A stretch of 64,000 nucleotides of DNA from Cryobacterium shii (GCF_004402595.1 NZ_SOFY01000084.1:49901-113900); one strand, 5' to 3'; shown: positions 35,204 through 45,446, numbered from the stretch's first letter. Notes: a model not told the origin generated them from the sequence alone. A program made the numbers and translations.

Positions 35204-36580
35204 CTATTCGAGGAGCAGCGCGGGCTCCTCGATGATGCTGGCGACATCCGCCAGGAACCGGCTCGCGACATCCCCGTCGACGACCCGGTGGTCGAAACTC
35301 GCGCCGATCGTGGTCACGAAGCGGGCGCGCACCTCGCCGTCCACCACCCACGGCTTCTGCTTGATCGTGCCGAGGGCGACGATGCCGGCCTCGCCGGAGT
35401 TGAGGATGGGGGTGCCCGTGTCCATCCCGAACACGCCGATGTTGGTGATCGTGATCGTGCCGCCCGACATGTCGGCGGGGGTGGTCTTGCCGTCGCGCGC
35501 GGTGAGGGTGAGTCGTTCGAGCGCGCCCGCGAGTTCCAGCAGGCTCATGTCCTGGGCCTCCTTGACATTGGGCACGATCAGGCCCCGCGGGGTCGCCGCC
35601 GCGATGCCGAGGTTGACGTAGTGCTTGATCACGATTTCCTCGTCGGTGAAGATCGAGTTGACCGTGGGGTTGCGCCGCACCGCCCAGATCATGGCCTTGG
35701 CCATGATCAGCAGCGGGGAGACCCGCACGCCGGCGAAGTCGGTGGATGCCTTGAGCCGCTTGACGAATTCCATGGTGCGGGTGGCGTCGACATCGACGAA
35801 GAGGCTCACGTGCGGTGCGGTGAACGCGCTGGAGACCATGGCCTGGGCGATGGCCTTGCGCACGCCCTTGACGGCGATGCGCTCCTCGCGGTCGCTCGGC
35901 CACTCCGGCGTCTGGATGTTGCGGAAGACGCTGGCCTGGGTGGCGGCGCGCAGCACGTCCTCCCGGGTCACGTCGCCGACCGGGCCGGTCGCCTCGACCA
36001 GGGACAGGTCGACTCCGAGATCCTTGGCGAGCTTGCGGATCGGCGGTTTGGCGATGACCGGTCCGGCGGATGCCGCACGCGGGAGCCGGGGAAGGGGCGC
36101 CGCCGCGGCGCGCGGGGCGATGACGGGCGGCGGCGCGATCGATTCGTGGGCGACCGGGGTGCTGCCGTGGCGCTTCCGCCGGGTGGGCATGGTCGCGGTG
36201 GCACCGCGGCCGACGAGCACGGGGCCGGCCTTCTCGGCCGGTTCGTCGGAGATCGTGGAACCGGCATCCGCTGCCGCGCCGGCCAGCTCGTTCTCATTCG
36301 CCCCCGTCGGGGGAGCGGACACCTCGGCATCGGTGCCGGCGTCGGAGACGATGGTGATGATCACGGTTCCGACGTCGACGGTCGTTCCGGGCTGCACCAG
36401 GATCTCGCCGACCACGCCGACATAGGGCGACGGGAGTTCGACCAGCGATTTGGCGGTCTCGATCTCGACCAGCACCTGGTTGATCGCGACGGTGTCGCCG
36501 GGCGCCACCTTCCACTCGACGATTTCGGCCTCGGTGAGACCCTCGCCGACATCGGGCAGGGTGAATTTCGACACGCTCAT
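35204..36580 (-). CDS. bkdC: branched-chain 2-oxoacid dehydrogenase E2 (lipoyl acyltransferase)
   Basis: 458 residues, complete E2: lipoyl domain (1-75, lipoyl Lys in [12 protein letters not shown]), Ala/Pro linker, E1/E3-binding domain (about 175-210, [15 protein letters not shown]) and catalytic domain ending with active His in [15 protein letters not shown]. Transfers the acyl group to CoA. It follows E1beta after a 124-base gap holding an inverted repeat. Unlike the broken E2 at 18.6 kb, all domains are present. Confidence 0.9.
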   Translation of the reverse strand: MSVSKFTLPDVGEGLTEAEIVEWKVAPGDTVAINQVLVEIETAKSLVELPSPYVGVVGEILVQPGTTVDVGTVIITIVSDAGTDAEVSAPPTGANENELAGAAADAGSTISDEPAEKAGPVLVGRGATATMPTRRKRHGSTPVAHESIAPPPVIAPRAAAAPLPRLPRAASAGPVIAKPPIRKLAKDLGVDLSLVEATGPVGDVTREDVLRAATQASVFRNIQTPEWPSDREERIAVKGVRKAIAQAMVSSAFTAPHVSLFVDVDATRTMEFVKRLKASTDFAGVRVSPLLIMAKAMIWAVRRNPTVNSIFTDEEIVIKHYVNLGIAAATPRGLIVPNVKEAQDMSLLELAGALERLTLTARDGKTTPADMSGGTITITNIGVFGMDTGTPILNSGEAGIVALGTIKQKPWVVDGEVRARFVTTIGASFDHRVVDGDVASRFLADVASIIEEPALLLE

Positions 36581-36619
36581 GAAGCGAGCTCCTTGCGATT
36601 GGTGAGGCGAGAGTGGCCG

Positions 36620-36663
36620 TTCCGGTCCAGAGTGCCCCGCGGAACGGTCACTCTGGACCGGAA
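36620..36663. repeat. 15-bp perfect inverted repeat between bkdB and bkdC
   Basis: 36620-36634 pairs perfectly with 36649-36663 over a 14-base loop, with no T tract. Inside an operon this could be an RNA stability or partial attenuation element, or a small palindromic repeat. Confidence 0.7.
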
Positions 36664-36704
36664 AGGTGACTGCCGGGGGGACTGCGTGGTCATCTCGGGT
36701 GGTC

Positions 36705-37745
36705 TCAGTAGGCGAGGGCGCGGTCGACGGCTTCGAGCACGCGGTCCGGGCTGGGCAGGAAGTGCGTCTCCACGGCGGCCGGCGGGAACGGGGTGTCGAA
36801 CCCGGAGACCCGCAACACGGGGGCTTCGAGCAGGTAGAACGCCTTCTCCATCACGGTGGCGGCGATCTCCGAGCCGACACTGACGAAGCCGTGGGCCTCC
36901 TGCGCGACGACCAGGTGCCCGGTCTTCTCGACCGAGGTGAGGATCGGGCCGTAGTCGATCGGCGAGATCGACCGCAGGTCGATGACCTCGATGCTGGTGC
37001 CCTCCTCCGCGGCGAGGTCGGCGGCCTGCAGCAGCACGCTCACCATGGCGCCGTGGCCGACGACAGTGGCATCCGTACCGCTCCGCACCACGCGGCTGGC
37101 GTGCAGCGGCGTGCCGCTCTCGGCCAGATTGACTTCGCCCTTGGGCCAGTAGCGGCTCTTGGGCTCGAAGAAGATGACCGGGTCGTCGCTCCGGATGGCT
37201 TCCTGCATCATCCAGTACGCGTCGTGGGGGTTCGACGGGCTCACCACGCGCAGTCCCGGCGTGTGCGCGAAGTAGGCCTCCGGGCTCTCCTGGTGGTGCT
37301 CGATCGAGCCGATGTGGCCGCCGTAGGGGATGCGGATCACGACGGGCATGATCACTTCACCCTCATGCCGGTTGCGCATGCGCGAGAGCTGGCTGGTGAT
37401 CTGGTCGAAGCCGGGGAACACGAATCCGTCGAACTGGATCTCGCAGACGGGGCGGTAGCCGCGCAGAGCCAGCCCGATCGCCGTGCCGATGATGCCGGAC
37501 TCGGCCAGCGGGGTGTCGAGCACGCGCTTGTCGCCGAATTCGGCGAAAAGGCCCTCGGTGACGCGGAAGACCCCGCCGAGCGGGCCGATGTCCTCGCCCA
37601 TCATCAGGACCTTGGGGTTGTCCCGCATGGCCTGGCGGAGGCCGGCGTTCAGCGCCTTGGTCATCGGCAGGTTGGCCACGGTCGGGGTGCTCGCCGGGGT
37701 GCCGGCCGGGGTGCCGGCCGGGCTCATTTCGATCGTGTCGCTCAC
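36705..37745 (-). CDS. bkdB: branched-chain 2-oxoacid dehydrogenase E1 beta
   Basis: 346 residues: [38 protein letters not shown], the [18 protein letters not shown] segment and a transketolase C-terminal domain ([18 protein letters not shown]). A short Thr/Pro-rich N-terminal repeat ([13 protein letters not shown]) precedes the fold. Overlaps the E1alpha stop by 4 bases. Pairs with E1alpha to form the alpha2beta2 decarboxylase. Confidence 0.9.
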   Translation of the reverse strand: MSDTIEMSPAGTPAGTPASTPTVANLPMTKALNAGLRQAMRDNPKVLMMGEDIGPLGGVFRVTEGLFAEFGDKRVLDTPLAESGIIGTAIGLALRGYRPVCEIQFDGFVFPGFDQITSQLSRMRNRHEGEVIMPVVIRIPYGGHIGSIEHHQESPEAYFAHTPGLRVVSPSNPHDAYWMMQEAIRSDDPVIFFEPKSRYWPKGEVNLAESGTPLHASRVVRSGTDATVVGHGAMVSVLLQAADLAAEEGTSIEVIDLRSISPIDYGPILTSVEKTGHLVVAQEAHGFVSVGSEIAATVMEKAFYLLEAPVLRVSGFDTPFPPAAVETHFLPSPDRVLEAVDRALAY

Positions 37746-38869
37746 GCGGCGCCTCCTTCGAAGGATGCTTCGTACCGGGCGAGCCAGGCCTTCTCCTCGT
37801 CGATCAGGGGGTGAGGTTCGGCGTAGACGTTGTCGAAGATGACGTTCGTCTCGGGTGAGCGGATGTCCAGGGCCCGGCGGCGCACATCCGCGGCGTGGTC
37901 TTCCGCCTCCTCGTCGACGGCGTCGAGGAACTCCTGTTCGACGCCGAGGCCCCGCAGGTAGCTGCGGAACCGCACGATCGGGTCCCGGGCCACCCAGTAG
38001 GCGAGCTCCTCCGGGTCGCGGTATTTCGTGGGGTCGTCCGCCGTGGTGTGGGCGCCGACGCGGTAGGTGAGTGCCTCGATCAGGGCCGGACCCTTGCCGG
38101 CGCGCGCGTCGTCGAGGTGCTTGGCGGTCACGGCGTAGCTGGCGAGCACGTCATTGCCGTCGATCTGGGTGCCTGGCATGCCGAACCCGCCGGCGCGCAG
38201 GTAGAGGGGGGTGCGCGACTGGCGGGTGACCGGCACCGAGATGGCCCAGTGGTTGTTCTGCAGGAAGAACACCTGCGGGGTCTGGTAGCTCGCCGCGAAG
38301 ACGAGCGCCTCGTTGGCGTCGCCCTGCGACGACGCCCCGTCGCCGTAGTACACGATGACGGCCTGGTCGGTCTCGGGGTTGCCGGTCGCGGTGGCGCCGT
38401 CGAGCTGCATGCCCATCGCGTAGCCCGTGGCGTGGAGGGTCTGGGAGGCGAGCACCAGGGTGTACAGGTGGAAGTTACCGTGTTCTTCGGGGGTCCAGCC
38501 GCCGAGCGTGACGCCGCGCAGCATCCGCAGGATGTCGACCAGGTCGAGTCCTCGGATCATGCCGACGACGTGCTCCCGGTAGGAGGGGAAGACGTGGTCC
38601 TGCGGCCTGGTCGCATGGGCGGAACCGACCTGGGCGGCCTCCTGGCCGTGGCTGGGCACCCAGAGGGCCAGCTGGCCCTGGCGCTGCAGGTTGGCGGCCT
38701 CGGTGTCGAATCGGCGGACGACCACCATGTCCCGGTAGAAACGCCGGTAGTCGGCCTCGGTCAGCCGGTCCAGGTAGGGCAGGAATTCGGCGGCGGATTC
38801 GCTCGGCGCGAAGACGCCCTCGGGGGAGAGGAGTCGCACCATGGGCGAGGCGTCTTCAGTCGCTGGCAT
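37742..38869 (-). CDS. bkdA: branched-chain 2-oxoacid dehydrogenase E1 alpha
   Basis: 375 residues: MVVVRRFDTEAANLQRQGQL, HVFPSYREH, the ThDP motif GDGASSQGDANEALVFAASY with NNHWAISVP, and RVGAHTTADDPTKYR. This longer form with GQLALWVPSHGQEA matches the branched-chain rather than the pyruvate enzyme. Starts four bases after the aminotransferase gene, so the operon is aminotransferase, bkdA, bkdB, bkdC; E3 must come from elsewhere. Confidence 0.9.
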   Translation of the reverse strand: MPATEDASPMVRLLSPEGVFAPSESAAEFLPYLDRLTEADYRRFYRDMVVVRRFDTEAANLQRQGQLALWVPSHGQEAAQVGSAHATRPQDHVFPSYREHVVGMIRGLDLVDILRMLRGVTLGGWTPEEHGNFHLYTLVLASQTLHATGYAMGMQLDGATATGNPETDQAVIVYYGDGASSQGDANEALVFAASYQTPQVFFLQNNHWAISVPVTRQSRTPLYLRAGGFGMPGTQIDGNDVLASYAVTAKHLDDARAGKGPALIEALTYRVGAHTTADDPTKYRDPEELAYWVARDPIVRFRSYLRGLGVEQEFLDAVDEEAEDHAADVRRRALDIRSPETNVIFDNVYAEPHPLIDEEKAWLARYEASFEGGAA

Positions 38870-38873
38870 CGTA

Positions 38874-39977
38874 CTAACCTAGCCGCCGGGCCGAGTGTCC
38901 CGTTGGTAGATCGTCGACAATGTCTGAGCAGATAGCCAGGAGCTTTTCCACAGATTCTTCCTCGCCGATCGAGATCCGGATGCCCTCCGGGAAGGGGCGC
39001 ACGATCAGGCCGACCGCCGAAAGCACGTCGGCGATGTCGGTGGTTTCCTCACCGGTGGGCAGCCAGATGAAGTTGCCCTGCGGTGCGGGGATGTTCCAGC
39101 CCTGTTCGGTCAGCGCGCGCCAGGCCGCGTCGCGGCGTTCGGTCAGGGTGCGCACCCGCCGCAGCAGCTGGTCGGTGGCGTCAAGTGACGCGATCGCCGC
39201 GGCCCCGGCCACACCGGTCACCGACAGCGGGATCGCGGTGGCACGGGCGCCGTCCAGAACGGCGACGGGACCGAGGGCGTAGCCGACGCGGAGGCCGGCC
39301 AGGCCGTAGGCCTTGGAGAAGGTGCGCAGCACGACCAGGTTCGGGAACCGCTTCAGGAGCGGCACGCCGTTGACCGCCTCCGGATCGGTGACGAACTCGA
39401 TATATGCCTCGTCCAGAATGACGAGCAGATCCCTCGGGACGACCGCCATGAAGGCCTCGAACTCGTCGGCGGTGACGATGGTGCCGGTCGGGTTGTTCGG
39501 GCTGCAGACGATGACCACGCGGGTGCGCTCGGTGATGCGGGTGGCCATCTCGGGCAGATCGTGACCGTGGTCGTCCCGGTTCGGCACCCGGATGCTCGTG
39601 GCCCCGGCGACGGTGACCAGGCTCGGGTAGGCCTCGAACGACCGCCAGGAGTAGAGCACCTCGTCGCCCGGACCCGCGGCGGCGAGGATGAGCTGGGCCA
39701 GCAGGGCCACCGATCCCGCCCCGACATGCACCTCGTCGACGCTGCGATCGAAGCGGGCGGCCAGGCGTTCCCGCAGGGCCAGGGCGGAGGCATCCGGGTA
39801 GCGGTTGTACGCCGTTTCGGAGTTGACCGCGGCGATGACGCCGGGCAGCGGGTCGAAGGGGTTCTCGTTGCTCGAGAGTTTGAACGCGGTGGTGGCGGCG
39901 GCTTGTCCCTGCCGATAGGCCGGCAGTGCGACAATCTCGGGGCGCAGGCGGACCGAGGGCTGGTCTGAAGGGCTCAC
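38874..39977 (-). CDS. HisC-like aminotransferase (histidinol-phosphate or aromatic)
   Basis: 367 residues, PLP fold type [44 protein letters not shown], the Schiff-base Lys in [11 protein letters not shown] and the C-terminal Arg in PEGIRISIG. The family covers HisC and actinobacterial aromatic aminotransferase Pat; sequence alone does not separate them. Co-transcription with the branched-chain dehydrogenase suggests amino-acid breakdown rather than histidine synthesis. Confidence 0.87.
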   Translation of the reverse strand: MSPSDQPSVRLRPEIVALPAYRQGQAAATTAFKLSSNENPFDPLPGVIAAVNSETAYNRYPDASALALRERLAARFDRSVDEVHVGAGSVALLAQLILAAAGPGDEVLYSWRSFEAYPSLVTVAGATSIRVPNRDDHGHDLPEMATRITERTRVVIVCSPNNPTGTIVTADEFEAFMAVVPRDLLVILDEAYIEFVTDPEAVNGVPLLKRFPNLVVLRTFSKAYGLAGLRVGYALGPVAVLDGARATAIPLSVTGVAGAAAIASLDATDQLLRRVRTLTERRDAAWRALTEQGWNIPAPQGNFIWLPTGEETTDIADVLSAVGLIVRPFPEGIRISIGEEESVEKLLAICSDIVDDLPTGHSARRLG

Positions 39978-40083
39978 TCGGCGATTCTACGCCGGAGCAT
40001 ATTCGCGTGGCCGCATAATGCTGGCGACGTTCGGCCCGGTGGCCGGCCCTGCGCATCGCCGGGCGCGGTGCCATCATGGAGGC

Positions 40084-40476
40084 ATGGCCCGATTCCTGCT
40101 CAAGCTGACCCTCAATGCCGTCGCCCTGTGGCTCACCACGGTGCTCGTCGCCGGCGTTTCCCTGCAGCCCTATGCGAACGACACCTTCTCCGTGGTCATG
40201 AGCTACCTGCTGATCGCGCTCCTGTTCGGTTTCGTCAACGGCGTCGTCGGCACGTTCGTGCGCATCATCGCCTTCCCGCTCTACGTCCTCACCCTGGGCC
40301 TGATCTCGCTGATCGTGAACGGCCTCCTGCTGATGCTGGTCGCCTGGTTCACGGACGTGATCGGTTTCGGCCTCGTGATCGAGGACTTCTGGTGGGGCGT
40401 GCTCGGCGCCCTGGTACTGGGCATCATCAGCTGGCTGCTGAACCTGGTGTTCCGGCCCGCCAGACCCAGCCGGTAA
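40084..40476 (+). CDS. holin-4-type small membrane protein (not a prophage gene)
   Basis: 130 residues, four membrane helices, with the phage_holin_4_2/DUF360 pattern (SYLLIALLFGFVNGVVG, FPLYVLTLGLISLIVNGLLL). These chromosomal proteins are widespread and not linked to phage in most genomes. GGAGG-like sequence precedes ATG 40084. Convergent with the hydrolase gene. Confidence 0.82.
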   Translation: MARFLLKLTLNAVALWLTTVLVAGVSLQPYANDTFSVVMSYLLIALLFGFVNGVVGTFVRIIAFPLYVLTLGLISLIVNGLLLMLVAWFTDVIGFGLVIEDFWWGVLGALVLGIISWLLNLVFRPARPSR

Positions 40477-40508
40477 GACCGTATGGGCGCCGGCGAGTCG
40501 CCCATTGG

Positions 40509-42032
40509 TCACTCACCGGCCACCCGGATGCCCCGCCACCGGGAGGCCTGTCCCGGTTCCGCGCCGACCACGGTCGCCATGGTTGCCCGAAACTCCTGCA
40601 GGCGCGGCTCCGGGGACTCGTCCATCAGCCGCCCGGTGGCCCGATAGGCGGTGAGGGCGTGGGCCGGCAGCGGCTGATCCGGCGGCACCTCCCGCCCCGC
40701 GAACACCTCTCGCCGCACGAGCAGGCGATCATCCTCGGCACCCGGCGTGCCGCCCAGCGCCGGGATCAGATCGTCGGAGTGTTCGACCGTCACGGCGTCC
40801 ACGCCGGGAGGCAGCGTGATCTGGCCGTCGGGCGCCCCGAACGTGGCGACCGCGACCGTGTTGAACTCCCCGGACGCCGCCACCTGCGCGGCGACGAGGC
40901 CGCCCTGCGAGTGGCCCACCGGAATCACCGGGTCCGCCGGCCGCACCCCGGCCTCCCGCATGGCCTGCACCACCGCCCGGTAGGAGCCGGAGTCCTGGTC
41001 GGCGACGGCGGAGAGGTCGGAGGTGAGGTCCCAGGGCTGTTCCGCGGCGACCGGGCTCCATTCCACCGTGCCGCCGATGTAGACCACCCAGGACGGGCTC
41101 TCGGCGCTGCCGTACCGCTCGATGCGCACCTGGGAGCCGTCCTCGGACACCGACGGGATGCGGTCGGCCAGGTCGGCGAACCCGGCGGGCGGAGGCGTCG
41201 CCCGGGTCGCGGGCCGCTGCCCGGCCACTCCCGGCCCGCCCAGGGGCACCACCGGCACGGGCACCACCGGCACGGGCACCACCGACACCGGCGTCTCCCG
41301 GAACAGGCCGAGCGGGCGGGACAGCGCCCGCACCCCCGCCGCCGACGTGGCCACACCGAGCAGGCCGAGGCCCTCGTCCCCGAGCAGGGCGGAGACCGGA
41401 TAGGGCAGACCCGCGGCTCCGACCGCCGCGTCATCCACCGAGGACACGAGCACCCGCACCGCCGCGACCACGACGGGGTCGGTCAGCGCGCGCGGATTCG
41501 CCCGCAACCAGCCAGCCGCCGTCGCCGGGCCGTCGCCGGGCCGCGCCCCGGTGAGCAGGCTGCCGAGCAGGAATCCGGCAGCGCCGCTGGTCAGTGCCGG
41601 CAGGGCGGCCAGCGCCAGGAACGGCGCCAGCCGGCCGAGCGTGAATCCCAGCCAGACGCCGCCCGCACGGGCGACGCGCTCGCTCCGCCGTTCCGCCTCG
41701 CCGTACCCCTCCGCGGCGGCGATGAGCGAGTCGGCGAGGTGGCGGCTGTGCTCCGCCACCCGGTCGATGGCCCGGCCGACCCCGAAGACGCAGCCGGCCG
41801 CTTCGCCGCCCGTCCAGGCCGGGGACGGCGCCGGCGCGGAGTCCAGGGCACGGATGCCCGCCAGCCGCGCCTGCCACCCCTCGGCGTCGGCCTGCAGCGC
41901 ACGCAGCCACGACGCCTCTGCCAGCAGCACATCCGTGGCCACGAGGGTGGTGCCCCCGCCGGACACGATCAGGGTGGCCGCGGGATCCTCGTCCGCCGCC
42001 GGGGTCGCCGGGGTCGCCGGAAGCCCCGTCAC
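40509..42032 (-). CDS. alpha/beta hydrolase with WXG100-like N-terminal region
   Basis: 507 residues from GTG 42032, which overlaps the upstream stop (GTGA). The N-terminal ~120 residues are helical with PAWTGGEAAG and AEGYGEAERR, like WXG100/LXG proteins. Next comes a hydrophobic segment (LAPFLALAALPALTSGAAGF), a Val-Pro repeat (VVPVPVVPVPVVP) and a C-terminal hydrolase with GHSQGG (Ser about 375), AAVAEQPWD and HSDDLIP. It may be a type VII secreted lipase/esterase; that is inference from architecture. Confidence 0.7.
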   Translation of the reverse strand: MTGLPATPATPAADEDPAATLIVSGGGTTLVATDVLLAEASWLRALQADAEGWQARLAGIRALDSAPAPSPAWTGGEAAGCVFGVGRAIDRVAEHSRHLADSLIAAAEGYGEAERRSERVARAGGVWLGFTLGRLAPFLALAALPALTSGAAGFLLGSLLTGARPGDGPATAAGWLRANPRALTDPVVVAAVRVLVSSVDDAAVGAAGLPYPVSALLGDEGLGLLGVATSAAGVRALSRPLGLFRETPVSVVPVPVVPVPVVPLGGPGVAGQRPATRATPPPAGFADLADRIPSVSEDGSQVRIERYGSAESPSWVVYIGGTVEWSPVAAEQPWDLTSDLSAVADQDSGSYRAVVQAMREAGVRPADPVIPVGHSQGGLVAAQVAASGEFNTVAVATFGAPDGQITLPPGVDAVTVEHSDDLIPALGGTPGAEDDRLLVRREVFAGREVPPDQPLPAHALTAYRATGRLMDESPEPRLQEFRATMATVVGAEPGQASRWRGIRVAGE

Positions 42033-42349
42033 GGAGCCCCCGGGGTCCGGGTCGACGCCGCGGCCAGGACGACCTGGACCTCCTCGATCTCCGCCGCCAC
42101 CGCGGCGAGGGCGTCCTCCAGGTGGCGGGCGGCCCGGTGGAGTTCCCCGGCGAGTTCGCTGCGCCGCTCGGCGTAGCCGCGCTGCGCCGCGGACCGCCAG
42201 GACCCGGTCAGGTCGGTCGGCGCCAGGGAGCGGGCGGCGATCTCGACGTCGTCCCGCAGGGCGCGGAGCAGCATCCGTCGTTCCCGGAGCTCGGCCAAGC
42301 GAGCCGGCAGGCCGGAGTCGCTGATGAACGTGCCGTCTGAACCGAACAC
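42029..42349 (-). CDS. WXG100-like small helical protein
   Basis: 106 residues, two long helices around GSWRSAAQRGYAERR, matching the helix-WxG-helix plan (W-R-S instead of W-x-G). No signal peptide. Its stop overlaps the start of the hydrolase with a similar N-terminus, so the two may form a heterodimer for type VII secretion. No EccC or other secretion gene is in the window. Confidence 0.6.
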   Translation of the reverse strand: MFGSDGTFISDSGLPARLAELRERRMLLRALRDDVEIAARSLAPTDLTGSWRSAAQRGYAERRSELAGELHRAARHLEDALAAVAAEIEEVQVVLAAASTRTPGAP

Positions 42350-42495
42350 GGCCCTCCTCCCTGCACCCCCGTCGCGACGATGCTGCCAGCGAGCGTGCCA
42401 CCTCCCGGTGGCCGGGCGGGGTCCACCCGCAAGTTCACGGAATGTACGACCGGCGGACGGCTGTGGAGGGGTGGCGGGTGCAACACAATGGAGGT

Positions 42496-43023
42496 ATGGC
42501 TTTCGCGTCGATCACACCGGACGAATCGACGCCGTTCCGGATCGTCTTCGTCTGCACCGGGAACATCTGCCGTTCGCCGATGGCCGAGGTCATGCTGCGT
42601 GACCTGGTCACGCGTTCCGGCCTGGGCCGGCTGATCACCACCAGTTCCGCCGGCACCGGTGACTGGCACGTGGGCGAGCAGGCGGACATCCGCACGATCA
42701 CCGCCCTGGCCAAGCGAGGCTACGACGGGAGCCATCACCGGGCACGCCAGTTCGACCCGGCCTGGTTCGACGACCTCGACCTGGTCGTGGTGCTCGACCG
42801 GGGGCAGGAACGGATCCTCCGCAACTGGGCCGCCACCGACCGGGACCGCAGCAAGGTGCGCCTGCTGCTCAGTTTCGACCCGGCCCAGGCCGGCCTGCGG
42901 GACGTGCCGGACCCGTACTATTCCGACGATGCATTTTTTGACACGGTTCTTGGCATGATTGAGAGCGCAAATGAAGCGCTCTTCGCGCAACTTGCACCCG
43001 CAATCCGACAGGGAGTCCGATGA
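42496..43023 (+). CDS. low-molecular-weight protein-tyrosine phosphatase
   Basis: 175 residues: the phosphate loop CTGNICRS with catalytic C20 and R26, and the general-acid Asp in VPDPYYSDD. It removes phosphate from tyrosine (or arginine). ATG 42496 is preceded by GGAGG. The stop overlaps the purB start (ATGA), a conserved pairing in this group. Confidence 0.92.
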   Translation: MAFASITPDESTPFRIVFVCTGNICRSPMAEVMLRDLVTRSGLGRLITTSSAGTGDWHVGEQADIRTITALAKRGYDGSHHRARQFDPAWFDDLDLVVVLDRGQERILRNWAATDRDRSKVRLLLSFDPAQAGLRDVPDPYYSDDAFFDTVLGMIESANEALFAQLAPAIRQGVR

Positions 43024-44402
43024 GTCCGTTACCGCCCCAGGTCCTCAGCCCACTCGATGGCCGCTACCGCGCCGCCGTCACCGAACTGGGGGAGTACCTG
43101 TCAGAGGCCGGCCTCAACCGGGCTCGCGTGCAGGTCGAAGTCGAGTGGCTGATCACGCTCACCGACCGCAGCCTGTTCGGTTCCGTGCCGCTGACGCCCG
43201 AGCAGAAGTTGTCCCTGCGCGCCCTGGTCACCGACTTCGGCCAGGCCGAGATCGATGAACTCGCCACGCTGGAAGCCACCACCCGGCACGATGTGAAAGC
43301 CGTCGAATACCTCGTGCGTCGCCGCCTGACCACGCTCGGACTCGACCACATCAGCGAGCTCACCCACTTCGCCGCCACCAGCGAGGACATCAACAACCTC
43401 TCCTACGCACTGACCGTGAGTGACGCCGTGCGTGAGGTCTGGCTGCCCAAGTTCCGCGCCGTGATCGGGGCCCTGCGCCTGCGCGCCCTCGACTACCGGG
43501 CCGACTCGATGCTCGCCCACACCCACGGCCAGCCGGCCACGCCCACCACGGTCGGCAAGGAGCTGGCGGTGTTCGTCTACCGTCTCGAGCGCCTGGCGAA
43601 GCAGGTCGAGAACAGCGAGTACCTGGGCAAGTTCAGCGGTGCCACCGGCACTTTCGCCGCCCACGTCGCGGCCGATCCCGCCGTCGACTGGCCGGCCGTC
43701 TCTCGCGAGTTCGTCGAGGGTCTCGGCCTGACCTGGAACCCGCTGACCACCCAGATCGAGTCCCACGACTGGCAGGCCGAGCTCTACTCGCGCATGTCCC
43801 ACGTCAACCGGGTGCTGCACAACCTGGCCACGGATGTCTGGACCTACATCTCCCTGGGCTACTTCCGTCAGATCCCGCAGGCCGGAGCCACGGGCTCATC
43901 GACCATGCCGCACAAGATCAACCCCATCCGCTTCGAGAACGCCGAAGCGAACCTCGAGCTCTCCAGCGCGATCCTCGACTCGCTCGCGGCAACGCTGGTG
44001 ACCTCGCGCCTGCAGCGCGACCTGACCGACTCGACCACGCAGCGCAACATCGGCGTCGGTTTCGGGCACTCTCTGCTCGCCCTCGACAACATCGTGCGGG
44101 GTCTGGGCGAGATCGACATCGACCGGGACGCCCTGGCCCGGGACCTCGACGCGAACTGGGAGATCCTCGGCGAGGCGATCCAGACCGTCATCCGGGCCGA
44201 GGTGTCGGCGGGCCGCTCGTCGATCGAGGATCCGTACGCCCTGCTCAAGGAACTCACCCGCGGCAAGCGCATCAACCGGGACGACCTGGTCGCGTTCGTG
44301 ACCGCCCTGGAGATCGGCGACGCCGCCAAGGCGCGCCTGCTCGAGCTCACGCCCGCAGGCTACGTGGGCCTCGCGGACCCACTGCTCGACTACCTGCCGT
44401 AG
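43020..44402 (+). CDS. purB: adenylosuccinate lyase
   Basis: 460 residues: LDGRYRAAVTELGEYLSEAG, the THGQPATPTT box, and the signature GSSTMPHKINPIRFENAE with active Ser and Lys. Catalyses fumarate release in two steps of purine synthesis. Coupled to the phosphatase gene and closed by a strong hairpin. Confidence 0.96.
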   Translation: MSPLPPQVLSPLDGRYRAAVTELGEYLSEAGLNRARVQVEVEWLITLTDRSLFGSVPLTPEQKLSLRALVTDFGQAEIDELATLEATTRHDVKAVEYLVRRRLTTLGLDHISELTHFAATSEDINNLSYALTVSDAVREVWLPKFRAVIGALRLRALDYRADSMLAHTHGQPATPTTVGKELAVFVYRLERLAKQVENSEYLGKFSGATGTFAAHVAADPAVDWPAVSREFVEGLGLTWNPLTTQIESHDWQAELYSRMSHVNRVLHNLATDVWTYISLGYFRQIPQAGATGSSTMPHKINPIRFENAEANLELSSAILDSLAATLVTSRLQRDLTDSTTQRNIGVGFGHSLLALDNIVRGLGEIDIDRDALARDLDANWEILGEAIQTVIRAEVSAGRSSIEDPYALLKELTRGKRINRDDLVAFVTALEIGDAAKARLLELTPAGYVGLADPLLDYLP

Positions 44403-44408
44403 CGGGTC

Positions 44409-44444
44409 GCCGCTCCGCGGGTGGCGTGCCACCCGCGGAGCGGC
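44409..44444. terminator. bidirectional hairpin after purB
   Basis: A perfect 17-bp stem (44409-44425 with 44428-44444) with a 2-base centre lies between convergent purB and the small membrane protein gene. There is no T tract, as is common for high-GC terminators. Confidence 0.75.
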
Positions 44445-44468
44445 GCAGCTCCCGCGCGGCGCCGCAGG

Positions 44469-44735
44469 TCAGGGGTTGAGGTTAAAGCCGTGGGTCTCGC
44501 CGTCGGTGTCGGTCTGCTCGGCGCTGTTCGGTTTCATGGCGCGCATCAGCACCAGGATCACTCCGAGCACGACGACGAACGTCACGGCGGTGCCGAACAG
44601 CGCGAGCAGCACGTCGCGGGTGCTCATCAGCACCACGAGCCCCAGGAACAGGGCCATCACGCCGGAGAAACCGAAGGTCTCCTTGGGCGTCATCAGCGCG
44701 GAGCGGCCGGGCTTGCGCGGGGTGTTCTGGGTCAC
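44469..44735 (-). CDS. small two-helix membrane protein
   Basis: 88 residues from GTG 44735, which overlaps the upstream DUF308-type stop (GTGA). A basic N-terminus, two membrane helices (about 22-37 and 43-64) and a polar tail. No family recognised. Co-translated with its neighbour, so the two may form one membrane unit. Confidence 0.65.
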   Translation of the reverse strand: MTQNTPRKPGRSALMTPKETFGFSGVMALFLGLVVLMSTRDVLLALFGTAVTFVVVLGVILVLMRAMKPNSAEQTDTDGETHGFNLNP

Positions 44736-45331
44736 AGGGTGTCCGAATCGTTGGGTGAGGCCGTGAGCGTGCGGGGATCTGGCGTGGACGCCCACTTGAG
44801 GGAGAGCCCCGCGATGACGAGGTAGACGCCCAGCATCACGAGGTACGCGCCGAGCAGACCGACCGACACGACCGGGTTGGGCGGGAGCAGCAGGAAGACC
44901 AGTGCGAGCACGGCGGTGAACGCGCCGACCACGAGCCAGTCGCGGTCACCTGGGTCGCGCCGCCGGGCACGGATGCCGCTGTACAGCTCGAGGAAACCGG
45001 TCACCGCCGCCCAGACCGTGACGAGGTAGAGGAAGAAGCCGAGCCCGCCGGCGTTGAAGGCCAGCGCGAGCGCGCCGGCCGCCATGCCCACCACGCCCTG
45101 CAGGAGGAACAGCGATCGCTCGCGGGCATCCGTGAGAGTGCGGCGGCTCAGCAGGCCGACGGCCACGCCGCTGACCAGCGCGAAGGCGCCGAACACGACC
45201 AGGCCGAACTGCGCCGAGTGGTTCGCGTTGAAGGTGATGGCGGCTGCCGGCACGAAGGCGAGTGCGGCGCGCACGATCGGCACGCTCCAGTAGCGGGTAC
45301 CGACGGAGTGTGATGCCTGGGCGTTGGCCAC
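44732..45331 (-). CDS. DUF308/HdeD-like membrane protein
   Basis: 199 residues with six membrane helices in two similar halves, with LVVFGAFALVSGVAVGLL, GVVGMAAGALAL and LYSGIRARRRDPGDRDWLV typical of the acid-resistance HdeD/DUF308 group. Role in actinobacteria unknown. Upstream region to 45446 shows nothing further. Confidence 0.75.
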   Translation of the reverse strand: MANAQASHSVGTRYWSVPIVRAALAFVPAAAITFNANHSAQFGLVVFGAFALVSGVAVGLLSRRTLTDARERSLFLLQGVVGMAAGALALAFNAGGLGFFLYLVTVWAAVTGFLELYSGIRARRRDPGDRDWLVVGAFTAVLALVFLLLPPNPVVSVGLLGAYLVMLGVYLVIAGLSLKWASTPDPRTLTASPNDSDTL

Positions 45332-45446
45332 GCGGCGACCTCTTTCATTGCGGGTTGAAGACTGGCCTAGTCTACGCGGCCGGCCCGATGTGCCCCGATG
45401 GGCCCGGCGCCCTCCGCCCGGGGCGCCGGCCGGGCCCGATGAGCAC

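Noticed and set aside
35600..37800. Long opposite-strand open frames across the BCKDH genes and similar shadows elsewhere
   Set aside because: They follow from high-GC codon bias opposite recognised genes and show no family motifs.
40084..40476. Prophage signal from a holin-like protein
   Set aside because: This holin-4 type is a common chromosomal membrane protein and no other phage gene is nearby.
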